39,131 nucleotides of DNA from VAXT01 sp964591295 (GTDB taxonomy: Bacteria > Actinomycetota > Thermoleophilia > Gaiellales > Gaiellaceae), in contig CAZQAG010000016.1 in NCBI GenBank assembly GCA_964591295.1, forward strand, positions 1 through 39,131, given 5' to 3'. Positions 1 through 7,796 of the stretch are shown in pieces. A program made the translations under genes and the position numbers. Within the stretch, counting starts at the first letter, position 1; every line of letters begins with the position of its first letter. Below the pieces are notes generated by a model. That model saw nothing but the letters and a program-made list of their open reading frames with translations. It had not been told where the DNA came from and did no database searches.

Positions 1-1423
1 GCTGGGCCGGGTAGACGCCCGGAATCGCAATGCTGGCCAGCACCGCCTGCCAGAGGAACCCGCGGCGCAGCACCAGCTCTCGCTGGCTCACGATGTCGGC
101 GGCGACGAGCGCCAGCGGCGTCGCGAGGTCCTCGATGCGGACATCGGGCGCCAACGTTCGCAGGTAGGACCTCATGCCGCGATCGGAGAGGAAGCTCGTG
201 TACGGGATCTTGAGGCGGAACAGAGTTGGGCTGAACTCGTCGAGGATGTCGGCGATCTGGACGGGGTCGTTTCCGAGAGCCAGCAGGCCCGCCACAGCGG
301 CGCCGACGCTCGTGCCGGCGATGTAGTCGAAGTCCAGGCCGGCGTCGCGGAGAACCTCGATCACGCCGACGTGCGCATAGCCGCGGACGCTGCCGGCCCC
401 GAGGGCGAGCCCGACCTTGAGACCCGTCAGGTCGCGTGCCGCCCAGCCGATTCCGCGGCCGGCTTCCGACTGCACCGAGAGGAGACCGTCGCGAAGCCCA
501 CTCTCGTCCTCTGCCGAGAGTGCCGCAACCTCGAGGATTCCGTCCGCGTCCGGGCGAGCATGGGTCTGCGTCGTGCTCCAAGCCCGGATCGTCAGAGGCC
601 CGGCCGACATGCCGGGGGCGGCCCCGATCGACTCGAGCCGAACCCCACGAGCTCTGGCGAGGAGCGGCGAGGCTGCCGCGTCGCGCTGGACGACGATGTG
701 ATCGAAGACGTGGAACAGTGCCTCGAGCGTCGCCGGCAGCTCGCGGCGGCCGAACGGCTCGTCGCTCGAGGCGATCATCAGGTCGGCGCCGATCACGTCC
801 CGCCCGCGCCCCGATCGCCACGGCCGCTCGCTCGAAGTCGTGGACAGTGCGACGAGATCCGGGTGCGGATCCTCATCGGCGAGGACGAGCAGGAGCGTCC
901 GCTCGCGGGTGTGCCACGCGATGCTGCAGGCGAGGGCGTACCCGAGCAAGGGCGGTGCCTCAGAGCTATCGAGCGCGATCAGGTGACCTTCACGCCTGCC
1001 GATGGCGAGCCGATCCGTGCGCGCGAGCCTTTCGGCCAGGATCGTTCCCAGGTTGCGATAGATCTGCGGATACGTCTCGGCCAGCCGCGAAAAGTCGTCC
1101 TCCGTCAAGACGATCGCCTCGAAGTCGACGGAGGCGCGCACCGTCGCGACGGCAGGCTGCCCGGTCAGGAGGGAGATCTCGCCGACCGTGCCGCCCGGCA
1201 CCACGCGCCCGACGTGGTGGTCGGCCCCGTCGTCGGCCGTGATGACGACCTCCGCGCTCCCGGCCTGGACGATGAAGACCTCCTTCGTGCGGTCACCCTC
1301 GGCGACGACGGTGGCCCCGGCGGGATACACGCGGGTCTCGAGGGTCCCCAGCAGGCGGGCAAGCTCTTCGGGAGGCAAGCCCTCGAAGATCGACAGGTGA
1401 CCGGCGTGTGTTCTTCGCGACAA
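1..1423 (-). CDS. Cyclic-nucleotide-binding domain + patatin-like phospholipase (C-terminus cut by window edge)
   Basis: Reading the minus strand gives about 474 residues before the window ends. Residues ~10-125 are a CAP_ED (cyclic-nucleotide-binding) domain: SIFEGLPPEE at its start, then GEISLLTGQPAVATVRA, the phosphate-binding cassette region. A linker follows, then from residue ~333 a patatin domain with the oxyanion stretch LGAGSVRGYAHVG and the nucleophile elbow GTSVGA (Ser is the expected catalytic residue). The catalytic Asp (DG motif) lies beyond the left edge. The family (NTE/RssA-like) are serine lysophospholipases or esterases acting on membrane lipids; ligand gating by a cyclic nucleotide is inferred from the fused domain. 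No in-frame ATG exists upstream of the CNB domain. TTG at 1423 is the best start, so the N-terminus is uncertain. It diverges from the heme dioxygenase gene at 1561 across a 137-bp gap. Confidence 0.85.
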   Translation of the reverse strand, partial: MSRRTHAGHLSIFEGLPPEELARLLGTLETRVYPAGATVVAEGDRTKEVFIVQAGSAEVVITADDGADHHVGRVVPGGTVGEISLLTGQPAVATVRASVDFEAIVLTEDDFSRLAETYPQIYRNLGTILAERLARTDRLAIGRREGHLIALDSSEAPPLLGYALACSIAWHTRERTLLLVLADEDPHPDLVALSTTSSERPWRSGRGRDVIGADLMIASSDEPFGRRELPATLEALFHVFDHIVVQRDAAASPLLARARGVRLESIGAAPGMSAGPLTIRAWSTTQTHARPDADGILEVAALSAEDESGLRDGLLSVQSEAGRGIGWAARDLTGLKVGLALGAGSVRGYAHVGVIEVLRDAGLDFDYIAGTSVGAAVAGLLALGNDPVQIADILDEFSPTLFRLKIPYTSFLSDRGMRSYLRTLAPDVRIEDLATPLALVAADIVSQRELVLRRGFLWQAVLASIAIPGVYPAQ

Positions 1424-1560
1424 CGGGTCTGGGCAAACTCGGGGGCAAGGGATTCTATGACTGAGGAGAGCCGACCGGAAGTTGACCGCATTCGAGCGCC
1501 TTGCTTTGATGACACGAGCCCCGCGCTCTGCGGTGGACGCGAACCTCGAAAAGGAGTCGG

Positions 1561-3387
1561 ATGAGCCTCGGCGAGCGCCTCGAAGAGTTGGCACACGCAA
1601 TCGACCGGCGGGTGGGCTGGCACCGGCTTCCCTTGCCGCTGAGCATCCCCGTGCTCAGGCTCATGCGCGACCGCCTGCGTGAGCAGAACCTCTTCGACAC
1701 AGGCCGGCCAAGCGGGCTCAAGCTGCCCGAGACGAACGGCGACTCGGAGCCCGCCTACCTGACGTCCCGCACGTGGGACGGGACGTACAACGACCTCGAC
1801 GACCCCCTGATGGGGAGCACCGGGACGCGCTTCGGCCGCAACGTCCCCCTCGAGCACACGTTCCCCGAGCAGGAGCCGAGACTCTCGACGCCCGCCGTGC
1901 GCAAGGTCAGCCGCGACCTGATGACGAGAGACAGCTTCATCCCGGCGACAACGCTGAACGTGCTCGCCGCCGCGTGGATCCAGTTCGAGGTTCACGACTG
2001 GTTCAGCCACGGCCCCAACGACCTGAAGGAGCCGTACGAGATCGCGCTTGACGACGGGGACGATTGGCCGGAGCAGCCGATGGTCATCCGGCGCACGCCG
2101 CGGGACGCGTCCTGCGACGCGAGCACGGCCCAGACCTGGTGCACGGGCGACACGCACTGGTGGGACAGCTCGCAGGTCTACGGGCGCGACAAGGAGTTCG
2201 CCGACATGGCCCGGACCGGAGAGGGCGGCAGGCTCCGGATCGAAGCGGACGGCACGCTGCCCGAGGATCTCGAGGCAGACCTTGACTACTCGGACGTGCC
2301 GGGAACGATGTGGCACGGCCTCTACGCCCTCCACGTGTTGTTCTCGATGGAGCACAACGCGATCGCGGACCGCATTCGCGCCGAGCATCCGAGCTGGTCC
2401 GACCAGCAGCTGTACGACAAGGCTCGACTCATCAACAGCGCGCTGATCGCCAAGATCCACACCCTTGACTGGACGCCGGGGATCATCAACACCCCGACGA
2501 TCCGGCTCGCGATGAAGGGCAACTGGTGGGGGCTCGCCGGCGAGTGGATGCACAAACGCGTCGGGCGGATCAGCAAGAGCGACGTGATCAGCGGCATCCT
2601 CGGCTCCCCGGCCGACCACCACGCCGCGCCGTACTCGCTGACGGAGGAGTTCGTCGCCGTCTACCGGATGCACCCGCTGATCCCGGACGAGTTCGAGTTC
2701 CGCTCGCTGGACGACAAGGTCCTCGCGGACCTCACCTTCCCCGAGCTGAACGCCCTCCATGCTCGCGAGCGCGTGGGCGAGATGACGATGCTGAACACGC
2801 TGTACTCGCTGGGCACCTCGCACCCGGGCGCAATCACCCTGCACAACTACCCGCGTTTCCTTCAGCACTTCGACCGGCCCGACGGGTTCAAGATGGATCT
2901 CGCTGCGATCGACATCCTGCGGTCCCGTGAGCGAGGCGTCCCCCGCTACACGAAGTTCAGGGAGTTCTTCCACATGAAGCCCATCACCTCGTTCGAGCAG
3001 ATCACGCCGAACAAGCAATGGCAGGAGGAGATTCGAGAGGTCTATGACGACGACATCGATGCGGTCGACCTCCAGGTTGGCCTGCTGGCAGAGCCGTTTC
3101 CAAAGGGCTTCGGGTTCAGCGACACGGCGTTTCGCGTCTTCATCCTGATGGCTTCCCGGCGCCTCAAGAGCGACCGGTTCTTCACCACCGACTACCGGCC
3201 GGAGGTGTACACGCAAGCCGGGATGGACTGGGTCGCAAGGAACGACATGCGTTCGGTCCTGCTCAGGCACTTCCCCCAGCTCGAGCCCTCGCTGCAAGGC
3301 GTGAAGAACCCCTTCGCACCTTGGGCCAGCAGCGGCTCGCGGCGTGTGGCGCCGGCACCTCAGGCCGCAGTGGCGGCTGCCGATTAG
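1561..3387 (+). CDS. Heme peroxidase-superfamily protein, fatty-acid alpha-dioxygenase-like
   Basis: The 608-residue protein matches the length of plant alpha-dioxygenases (~640). Visible active-site motifs are the distal-side WIQFEVHDWF, with Gln141 and His145 spaced as in alpha-dioxygenases, and EEFVAVYRMHPL, with Tyr368 three residues before the proximal heme ligand His371. This Tyr-x-x-His arrangement carries the radical tyrosine in cyclooxygenases and alpha-dioxygenases and separates them from plain animal-type peroxidases. The expected reaction is heme-dependent oxygenation of a free fatty acid to a 2-hydroperoxide; the substrate is inferred. There is no signal peptide, so it is probably cytosolic or membrane-peripheral. 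The start ATG has a good ribosome site (AAGGAG about 7 nt upstream). The divergent neighbour is a patatin lipase that could supply fatty acid. Confidence 0.85.
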   Translation: MSLGERLEELAHAIDRRVGWHRLPLPLSIPVLRLMRDRLREQNLFDTGRPSGLKLPETNGDSEPAYLTSRTWDGTYNDLDDPLMGSTGTRFGRNVPLEHTFPEQEPRLSTPAVRKVSRDLMTRDSFIPATTLNVLAAAWIQFEVHDWFSHGPNDLKEPYEIALDDGDDWPEQPMVIRRTPRDASCDASTAQTWCTGDTHWWDSSQVYGRDKEFADMARTGEGGRLRIEADGTLPEDLEADLDYSDVPGTMWHGLYALHVLFSMEHNAIADRIRAEHPSWSDQQLYDKARLINSALIAKIHTLDWTPGIINTPTIRLAMKGNWWGLAGEWMHKRVGRISKSDVISGILGSPADHHAAPYSLTEEFVAVYRMHPLIPDEFEFRSLDDKVLADLTFPELNALHARERVGEMTMLNTLYSLGTSHPGAITLHNYPRFLQHFDRPDGFKMDLAAIDILRSRERGVPRYTKFREFFHMKPITSFEQITPNKQWQEEIREVYDDDIDAVDLQVGLLAEPFPKGFGFSDTAFRVFILMASRRLKSDRFFTTDYRPEVYTQAGMDWVARNDMRSVLLRHFPQLEPSLQGVKNPFAPWASSGSRRVAPAPQAAVAAAD

Positions 3388-3426
3388 GGTTCATCCGGCA
3401 GCACTGCCACTGAACCCAGGCCCCAC

Positions 3427-4158
3427 GTGCGCGTCGCGCTCATCTCGGACATCCACGGCAACCGGCTTGCGCTCGACGCCGTTCTGGCGGAGATCGCAAA
3501 GGCCGACGTCGACCAGATCGTCTGCCTGGGCGACGTCGCGGTCGGCCCCCAGCCGCGAGAGGCACTAGCCGGGATCCGGGACCTCAATTGCCCCGTCGTG
3601 ATGGGCAACTGGGACGCGTGCTTCCTCGAGGGGATGCCGGACGCAAAGGACGAGGTCGGGCTCAAGCTCGTCGAGACCGCGGAGTGGTGGGCGCAGTTCC
3701 TATCGGATGAGGATCGAGAGTTCATGCGGAGCTTCGTCCCGACGCTCGAGCTCAACCTCGGCGGCCAGGATGCGATCTTCTTTCACGGGTCGCCACGCTC
3801 CTTTGACGACTGGATCTTCGCGACGACCCCCGACGACGAGCTGCGGGAGATGCTCGCCGGACACTCAGAGCCGGTGCTCGTCGGCGGCCACACGCACCTG
3901 CAACTCGTCCGCCGCTTCGAGAAGTCGATCTTCGTCAACCCCGGGAGCGTCGGGCTGCCCTTCGTGGAGTGGTGGCCCCGGCCCGTGCGGATCGCTCCGT
4001 GGGCCGAATACGGGATCCTCACCTCGCTGGACGGTCGGCTCGAGGTCGAGCTGCGTCGCACGACGTTCGACGTCAAGGCGTTCCTTCAGCTCAGCCGTAG
4101 CAGCGGCATGCCGCACGCCGACTGGTGGGCGGCATGCTGGGAGCTGCCGGGCTCCTGA
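3427..4158 (+). CDS. Calcineurin-like metallophosphoesterase (YfcE/MJ0936-like)
   Basis: This 243-residue protein has the metallophosphoesterase signature in order: SDIHGN (residues 7-12), GDVAVGPQP, MGNWDA (the GNHD-type motif, here GNWD) and GGHTHLQ near residue 155. These supply the two-metal centre of the family, which hydrolyses phosphomono- or phosphodiesters. Many homologues are annotated generically and the physiological substrate cannot be read from sequence. The start is GTG at 3427, because the conserved beta strand VALISDIHG begins three codons later and leaves no room for a longer N-terminus. It lies 39 bp downstream of the dioxygenase gene and may be co-transcribed with it. Confidence 0.85.
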   Translation: MRVALISDIHGNRLALDAVLAEIAKADVDQIVCLGDVAVGPQPREALAGIRDLNCPVVMGNWDACFLEGMPDAKDEVGLKLVETAEWWAQFLSDEDREFMRSFVPTLELNLGGQDAIFFHGSPRSFDDWIFATTPDDELREMLAGHSEPVLVGGHTHLQLVRRFEKSIFVNPGSVGLPFVEWWPRPVRIAPWAEYGILTSLDGRLEVELRRTTFDVKAFLQLSRSSGMPHADWWAACWELPGS

Positions 4159-4161
4159 GAG

Positions 4162-4234
4162 AGCGGATGATGGGGCTCGAACCCACGACCTTCTGCATGG
4201 CAAGCAGACGCTCTACCAACTGAGCTACATCCGC
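4162..4234 (-). tRNA. tRNA-Gly(GCC)
   Basis: The minus strand folds as a complete cloverleaf. It has a 7-bp acceptor stem GCGGATG/CATCCGC, a D-arm with AGCTCAGTTGGTAGAGC, an anticodon loop TTGCCAT giving anticodon GCC, and a T-arm with GGTTCGAGCCC. The discriminator base is U, as usual for bacterial tRNA-Gly. CCA is not encoded. It sits between the convergent phosphoesterase gene and the RNase HI gene. Confidence 0.95.
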
Positions 4235-4260
4235 CAGTCAACCGAGTATAGCCACGCTTT

Positions 4261-4665
4261 TCACGACCCACTCGCGTCGAGGGCCTCGTTGACGAGACTG
4301 TCCGCAAGCTCGTTGTGCTCGCGCCGGACGGCTGTGTAGGTGACCTTGCCGAGCTTGCGCTCGAGGTCGTTCGCCTCCTCCCAGAGCTGACGCAGCGCTT
4401 CGTTCTTCACCTTGTAGTCGCCACGCATCTGGTGGACGAGGAGCTCCGAGTCGGAGACCACCTCGAGCTCGTCCACCTGGAGCTCCGCCGCCTTCTTCAG
4501 CCCTTCAACGAGCGCGCGGTACTCGGCCACGTTGTTCGTCGCGACGCCGATCGCCTCGCCATGGGCCGCCAGCACCGTGCCGTCACCGGTCTCGAGTACG
4601 TAGCCGTAGGCGGCAGGGCCGGGATTGCCCCGGGAGCCGCCGTCCGTCGAGAGCCGGGCCTTCAC
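4261..4665 (-). CDS. Ribonuclease HI family protein
   Basis: A compact 134-residue RNase H fold. The signature TDGGSRGNPGPAAYGYVLE starts the protein, and the four metal-binding acidic residues are present (Asp8, Glu48, Asp72, Asp122) with His117 in REHNELAD, so it should be catalytically competent against RNA in RNA-DNA hybrids. It belongs to the short bacterial/archaeal RNase HI-like group (YpdQ/Rv2228c N-terminal-like) rather than E. coli RnhA. The GTG start overlaps the TGA of the upstream gene (GTGA), which indicates translational coupling. It is followed by tRNA-Gly on the same strand after 26 bp. Confidence 0.9.
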   Translation of the reverse strand: MKARLSTDGGSRGNPGPAAYGYVLETGDGTVLAAHGEAIGVATNNVAEYRALVEGLKKAAELQVDELEVVSDSELLVHQMRGDYKVKNEALRQLWEEANDLERKLGKVTYTAVRREHNELADSLVNEALDASGS

Positions 4666-4985
4666 AGGAGCGGATAGAGGTCGAAGGCCGGCTCCTCGTA
4701 CGGATGGGCCTGACGAAGCGCCCGGACGACCTCCGCCTCACGCTCGGCCGGATAGACCGTCTCCAGGCGCAGCTCGGGAACGCGCTCCTCGCGGCCGGCC
4801 TCGCCGACGGTGGGTGCCGCGGCCTCGCTGGCGAAGAACGTTCCCGCCCCCTCCGTGTACCACGAACAGCGCTCGTAGTCGCCGATCCGGCCGGCGCCCG
4901 CGGCGAAGACCGCGTCGCGAACGGCGTCCAGCGCCTCGGGCGGTACGAAGACGACGAGCTTGCGCTTCGGAGCGGATTCCGTCAC
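4662..4985 (-). CDS. Stand-alone Nif3/YqfO-type insert (CutA-like) domain protein
   Basis: About 107 residues. The motifs GAGRIGDYERCSWYTEGAGTF, ELRLETVYP and ALRQAHPYEEPAFDLYPL are those of the PII/CutA-like insert domain found within Nif3-family (YbgI/YqfO) proteins. Here the domain is alone, without the Nif3 metal-binding halves. Its molecular role is unknown; a trimeric ferredoxin-like small-molecule sensor is the usual structural guess. Two GTG starts are possible, 5003 and 4985. I prefer 4985 (MTESAPKRKLV) because conserved sequence begins only at KRKLVVFVP. It overlaps the RNase HI gene by 4 bp and diverges from the DUF4234 gene across about 38 bp. Confidence 0.8.
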   Translation of the reverse strand: MTESAPKRKLVVFVPPEALDAVRDAVFAAGAGRIGDYERCSWYTEGAGTFFASEAAAPTVGEAGREERVPELRLETVYPAEREAEVVRALRQAHPYEEPAFDLYPLL

Positions 4986-5023
4986 GTTCTCACTTTCACA
5001 CACCGTCGACCAGGAGGCAGAGG

Positions 5024-5455
5024 ATGGCTCAAGAAGTTCAGATTTCGGGCGCAGGCACGACGGCGAAGATTCGCAGCCCGTTCGCGCCGGCGCTCCTGCC
5101 CTTTATCACGCTGCTGATCTATCTCTTTTTCTGGTGGTACTACATCAACCGTGAGCTGCGCGACCTCGGCAAGGCCAAGGGGAGCACCGAGCTGGGCGAC
5201 AGCCCGGCGAAGTCGGTTCTCGCAATCACGCTCGGAGCGATCATCATCGTTCCGTCGATCTGGTCGCACGTGACGACGTTCAAGCGCATCCAGGCGGCTC
5301 AGAAGCTGGCCGGCATCGAGCCGCTGAACGGCTGGATCGGGCTCATCCTCTACGTCGTGATCTCGCCGGCTTTCTACGCCTACATGCAGAGCGGGCTGAA
5401 CAACGTCTGGCGGACCCTGGCGCAGGAGCCGCCGCAAGCAGCAGCGCAGGCCTAG
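5024..5455 (+). CDS. DUF4234-type integral membrane protein
   Basis: A 143-residue membrane protein with a polar N-terminus and about three hydrophobic segments (roughly residues 26-42, 66-84 and 105-122). The pattern SPFAPALLPFITLLIYLFFWWYYINRELRDLG, with a WYY-x-N motif after the first helix, is typical of DUF4234. The function of the family is unknown. The ATG at 5024 has an excellent ribosome site (AGGAGG ending about 7 nt upstream), which fixes the start even though the frame is open further upstream. Confidence 0.8.
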   Translation: MAQEVQISGAGTTAKIRSPFAPALLPFITLLIYLFFWWYYINRELRDLGKAKGSTELGDSPAKSVLAITLGAIIIVPSIWSHVTTFKRIQAAQKLAGIEPLNGWIGLILYVVISPAFYAYMQSGLNNVWRTLAQEPPQAAAQA

Positions 5456-5517
5456 CGCCGCATGGAACGGGTGCTGGGCATCGACGGCTGGTACGCCGAG
5501 CACCTTGGCATCGACGA

Positions 5518-6666
5518 TCAGCCGCCGAAGCCGACGAGGACGGTCTCGTTGGGGTCGCGGCCCTCTGCCTGGGCGTAGAGCGAGGCAAGCGTGCGCGCAC
5601 CCGTCGACTCCTGGCCTACTTCGTGCGCCTGGAGCCACTTCGACGCCTCCCCCTGGCTCAACGGCTCGAACATCACGTTCGCGGCGCACCGGCCCGGTCG
5701 CGCCACCGCCGGGTGGAGGCGGCGGATTTCCTCGTTCGTGGTGACGAGCACGATGACCTGCAGACCCTGGCCGATGAGCCCGTCGACGACGTTCAGGAAG
5801 CGAGAGAGACCTTGCCCGGTCCGCTCCCGCGCGTCCGCGCTCAGAAGCTCGCCCGTGTCCTCCATCACGAGCAGCCGCCAGAGACGTTCGTCCTCTTCCT
5901 CGGGGCCGTCGACATCATCGAAGTCGTACGTGGTGGCCACCGCCATCGATGGCCCGAACCGCTGGCCGGCGACCATCATCGGGAACGGCGGCTCGAGCAG
6001 GACGGACATCAGATAGTCGGCGTGCTCACCGAAGAAGGAGTCCGGATCGACGATGTAGTGGATCTGGCACCACTCTCGCCAGGCCCATGCGAGCGCGCGC
6101 AGGGCGAACGTCTTCCCGGTCCCGGCGTCTCCGTGCCACAGGATCAGTTGTCCGCCGCGCGCCGGCTCGAAGTCGTGCATGAGCTTCGAGAGCTGCTCGC
6201 GTGCCCCCGCCGAGTAGTTCAGCTCGATTTCCTCCCACGCGGGAACGGCGATCGGACGCCACGTGGGACGCGGCCCTTGCGGCGTGTACATCCAGAACGT
6301 GACCGGAACTTCGTGTGACGAGCTGGGATCGGGAGGCGGAAAGACCTTCTCGAGCCGCTCGAAAACCGCGTGGACTGCTTGCAACTCGTGGCCAGCTGCC
6401 GTTGCCTGGACGTGCGATCCCCAGAGGCTGACTTCGAAGAGGACGCCGCCGTCCTCGAACAACGAACTATCCCCCTCGCGCGACGTGAGCCGAAGGAGCG
6501 GAGTACCGAGCGCAGCCAGCGACTTGACGCTGGTCGGCCAGCCTCCGGTCCGGATCTCGCTCATTCCCTCGGCGGCGGCCCGTTCCAGAAGCAGCGCTCC
6601 GCCGAGCTCCTGAGCCTCGTGGATCTGGACCCCGATGCTGACGGACGCGCGCGGAAGGTCGGGCAT
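5518..6666 (-). CDS. AAA-family ATPase of the DUF5925 type
   Basis: 382 residues. The N-terminal ~150 residues have no recognised motif and resemble the DUF5925 region. The C-terminal AAA module has Walker A GDAGTGKT (residues 179-186), Walker B LLVMEDTGE near residue 265, sensor-1-like LVTTNEE and an arginine-containing HPAVARPGRC segment. It probably remodels or unfolds a partner protein; no partner is known. It is the last gene of a minus-strand run that starts at 10173. The start ATG at 6666 has a weak ribosome site. Calling it an ATPase is secure; the cellular role is not. Confidence 0.8.
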   Translation of the reverse strand: MPDLPRASVSIGVQIHEAQELGGALLLERAAAEGMSEIRTGGWPTSVKSLAALGTPLLRLTSREGDSSLFEDGGVLFEVSLWGSHVQATAAGHELQAVHAVFERLEKVFPPPDPSSSHEVPVTFWMYTPQGPRPTWRPIAVPAWEEIELNYSAGAREQLSKLMHDFEPARGGQLILWHGDAGTGKTFALRALAWAWREWCQIHYIVDPDSFFGEHADYLMSVLLEPPFPMMVAGQRFGPSMAVATTYDFDDVDGPEEEDERLWRLLVMEDTGELLSADARERTGQGLSRFLNVVDGLIGQGLQVIVLVTTNEEIRRLHPAVARPGRCAANVMFEPLSQGEASKWLQAHEVGQESTGARTLASLYAQAEGRDPNETVLVGFGG

Positions 6667-6718
6667 GGCGAGGATCGTAGAGGAGGCGACGCGCTACTCG
6701 ACGTTCGCTAGACGCGCA

Positions 6719-7792
6719 TTACGGAGTCAAGCGGTAGAAGCGATAGAAGTCGTTCTCGATCGGAAGGACCTCGAAGCCCGCGAAGCCTGCCTCCTCCGCA
6801 TAGCGCTGCACCGTGTCGGCCCGCATGACCGTCCCGGTTCCGGCTGCTCCGTCGCCGACCATGCCCACGGGCAGGCAATGGAGAATGCTGAAGCCGTAGT
6901 AGAGGCGCTCGATGTCGTCGCCCGGCGCGTGGAACGACTCGCCCACCCGCTCGTCCCCGACGATCACCGTCCCGCTCTCTCCGAGCAGGCCTCGGCATGC
7001 ACGAAGGACGTCGACTGGATAGGACATGTCGTGCAGCGACTCGTGCATGTACACCAGGTCGTAGCGCCCTTGGAGCCCTGCGTCGGCTGCGTCGCGCTCG
7101 TGGAACGTCACGCGTTCCTCGAGACCGCTCCCGGCGACGTTGGCCTGAGCTGCCTCGATCGAAGCCTGGTCCGAGTCGATCCCGTCCACGATCGCCTTCG
7201 GGTAGGCCCGTGCGATCGCCATGGTCGAGAAACCCTGGCCGCAGGCGACGTCGGCGACACGAGCCGGGGGGTCGGCGTTCAGCCGCTCGTGCACGTCCGG
7301 GACGCCGGGAAACCATTCGCTCCCGAGCAGGTTCTCGAACATCGGGCGCGTGAACTCGGCCTGTGCTTCGTGCAGGTCTGTCCCGTAGTTCGCGTAGGGG
7401 ACCCCTTCGCCGCTGCGATACGCGGCGAGCACCTCGTCGATCGGACGGACGCAGGCGACGACGAACTTCCCGACCGGTGCGATGTAGTTCAGGCTCGTCT
7501 CGTCGAGCAGGGCTTCGTCATGACCCGCCGGGAGCGTGAAGCGGCGATCTTCGTCGACTTCGAGGATGCCGGTCGTCGCCTGCTGCTCGAGCCACTCGCG
7601 AACGTAGCGCTCGTTCAGGCCCGTCGCTCCCGCGAGCTCCTCGGACGAGGACGATCCTCGATCGGCGAGAGCCTTGTAGAGCCCGAGCCGGGCGCCCATG
7701 TAGACCGCGAGCACATCCATGGCACCGAGCGTCGCGCCGAACAGCCGCTCCACGAGGGCATCGCAACGAGCCGCTGCCTCGGTCGACGCCAT
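6719..7792 (-). CDS. Class I SAM-dependent methyltransferase with N-terminal winged helix (Rv2258c-like)
   Basis: 357 residues. The N-terminal ~100 residues form a winged-helix dimerisation region (GLYKALADRGSSSSEELAGATGLNERYVREWLEQQ), as in small-molecule O/N-methyltransferases such as Rv2258c. The Rossmann domain starts with motif I VADVACGQGFST, then the acidic loop DGIDSD that contacts SAM ribose, and DLVYMHESLHDM. It sits 4 bp after the aldehyde dehydrogenase stop, so it is translationally linked. The substrate is unknown; the neighbouring dehydrogenase gives no clear pathway. Confidence 0.85.
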   Translation of the reverse strand: MASTEAAARCDALVERLFGATLGAMDVLAVYMGARLGLYKALADRGSSSSEELAGATGLNERYVREWLEQQATTGILEVDEDRRFTLPAGHDEALLDETSLNYIAPVGKFVVACVRPIDEVLAAYRSGEGVPYANYGTDLHEAQAEFTRPMFENLLGSEWFPGVPDVHERLNADPPARVADVACGQGFSTMAIARAYPKAIVDGIDSDQASIEAAQANVAGSGLEERVTFHERDAADAGLQGRYDLVYMHESLHDMSYPVDVLRACRGLLGESGTVIVGDERVGESFHAPGDDIERLYYGFSILHCLPVGMVGDGAAGTGTVMRADTVQRYAEEAGFAGFEVLPIENDFYRFYRLTP

Positions 7793-7796
7793 CGAG

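Noticed and set aside
1165..3297. Long open frame on the minus strand opposite the alpha-dioxygenase-like gene
   Set aside because: Composition is that of a GC-rich shadow (low complexity, no motifs) and the plus strand has a clear family with catalytic residues.
5462..5578. 38-residue plus-strand ORF beginning MERVLGIDGW
   Set aside because: It resembles the start of some DUF429 proteins but runs into DNA antisense to the AAA ATPase gene, with no downstream domain.
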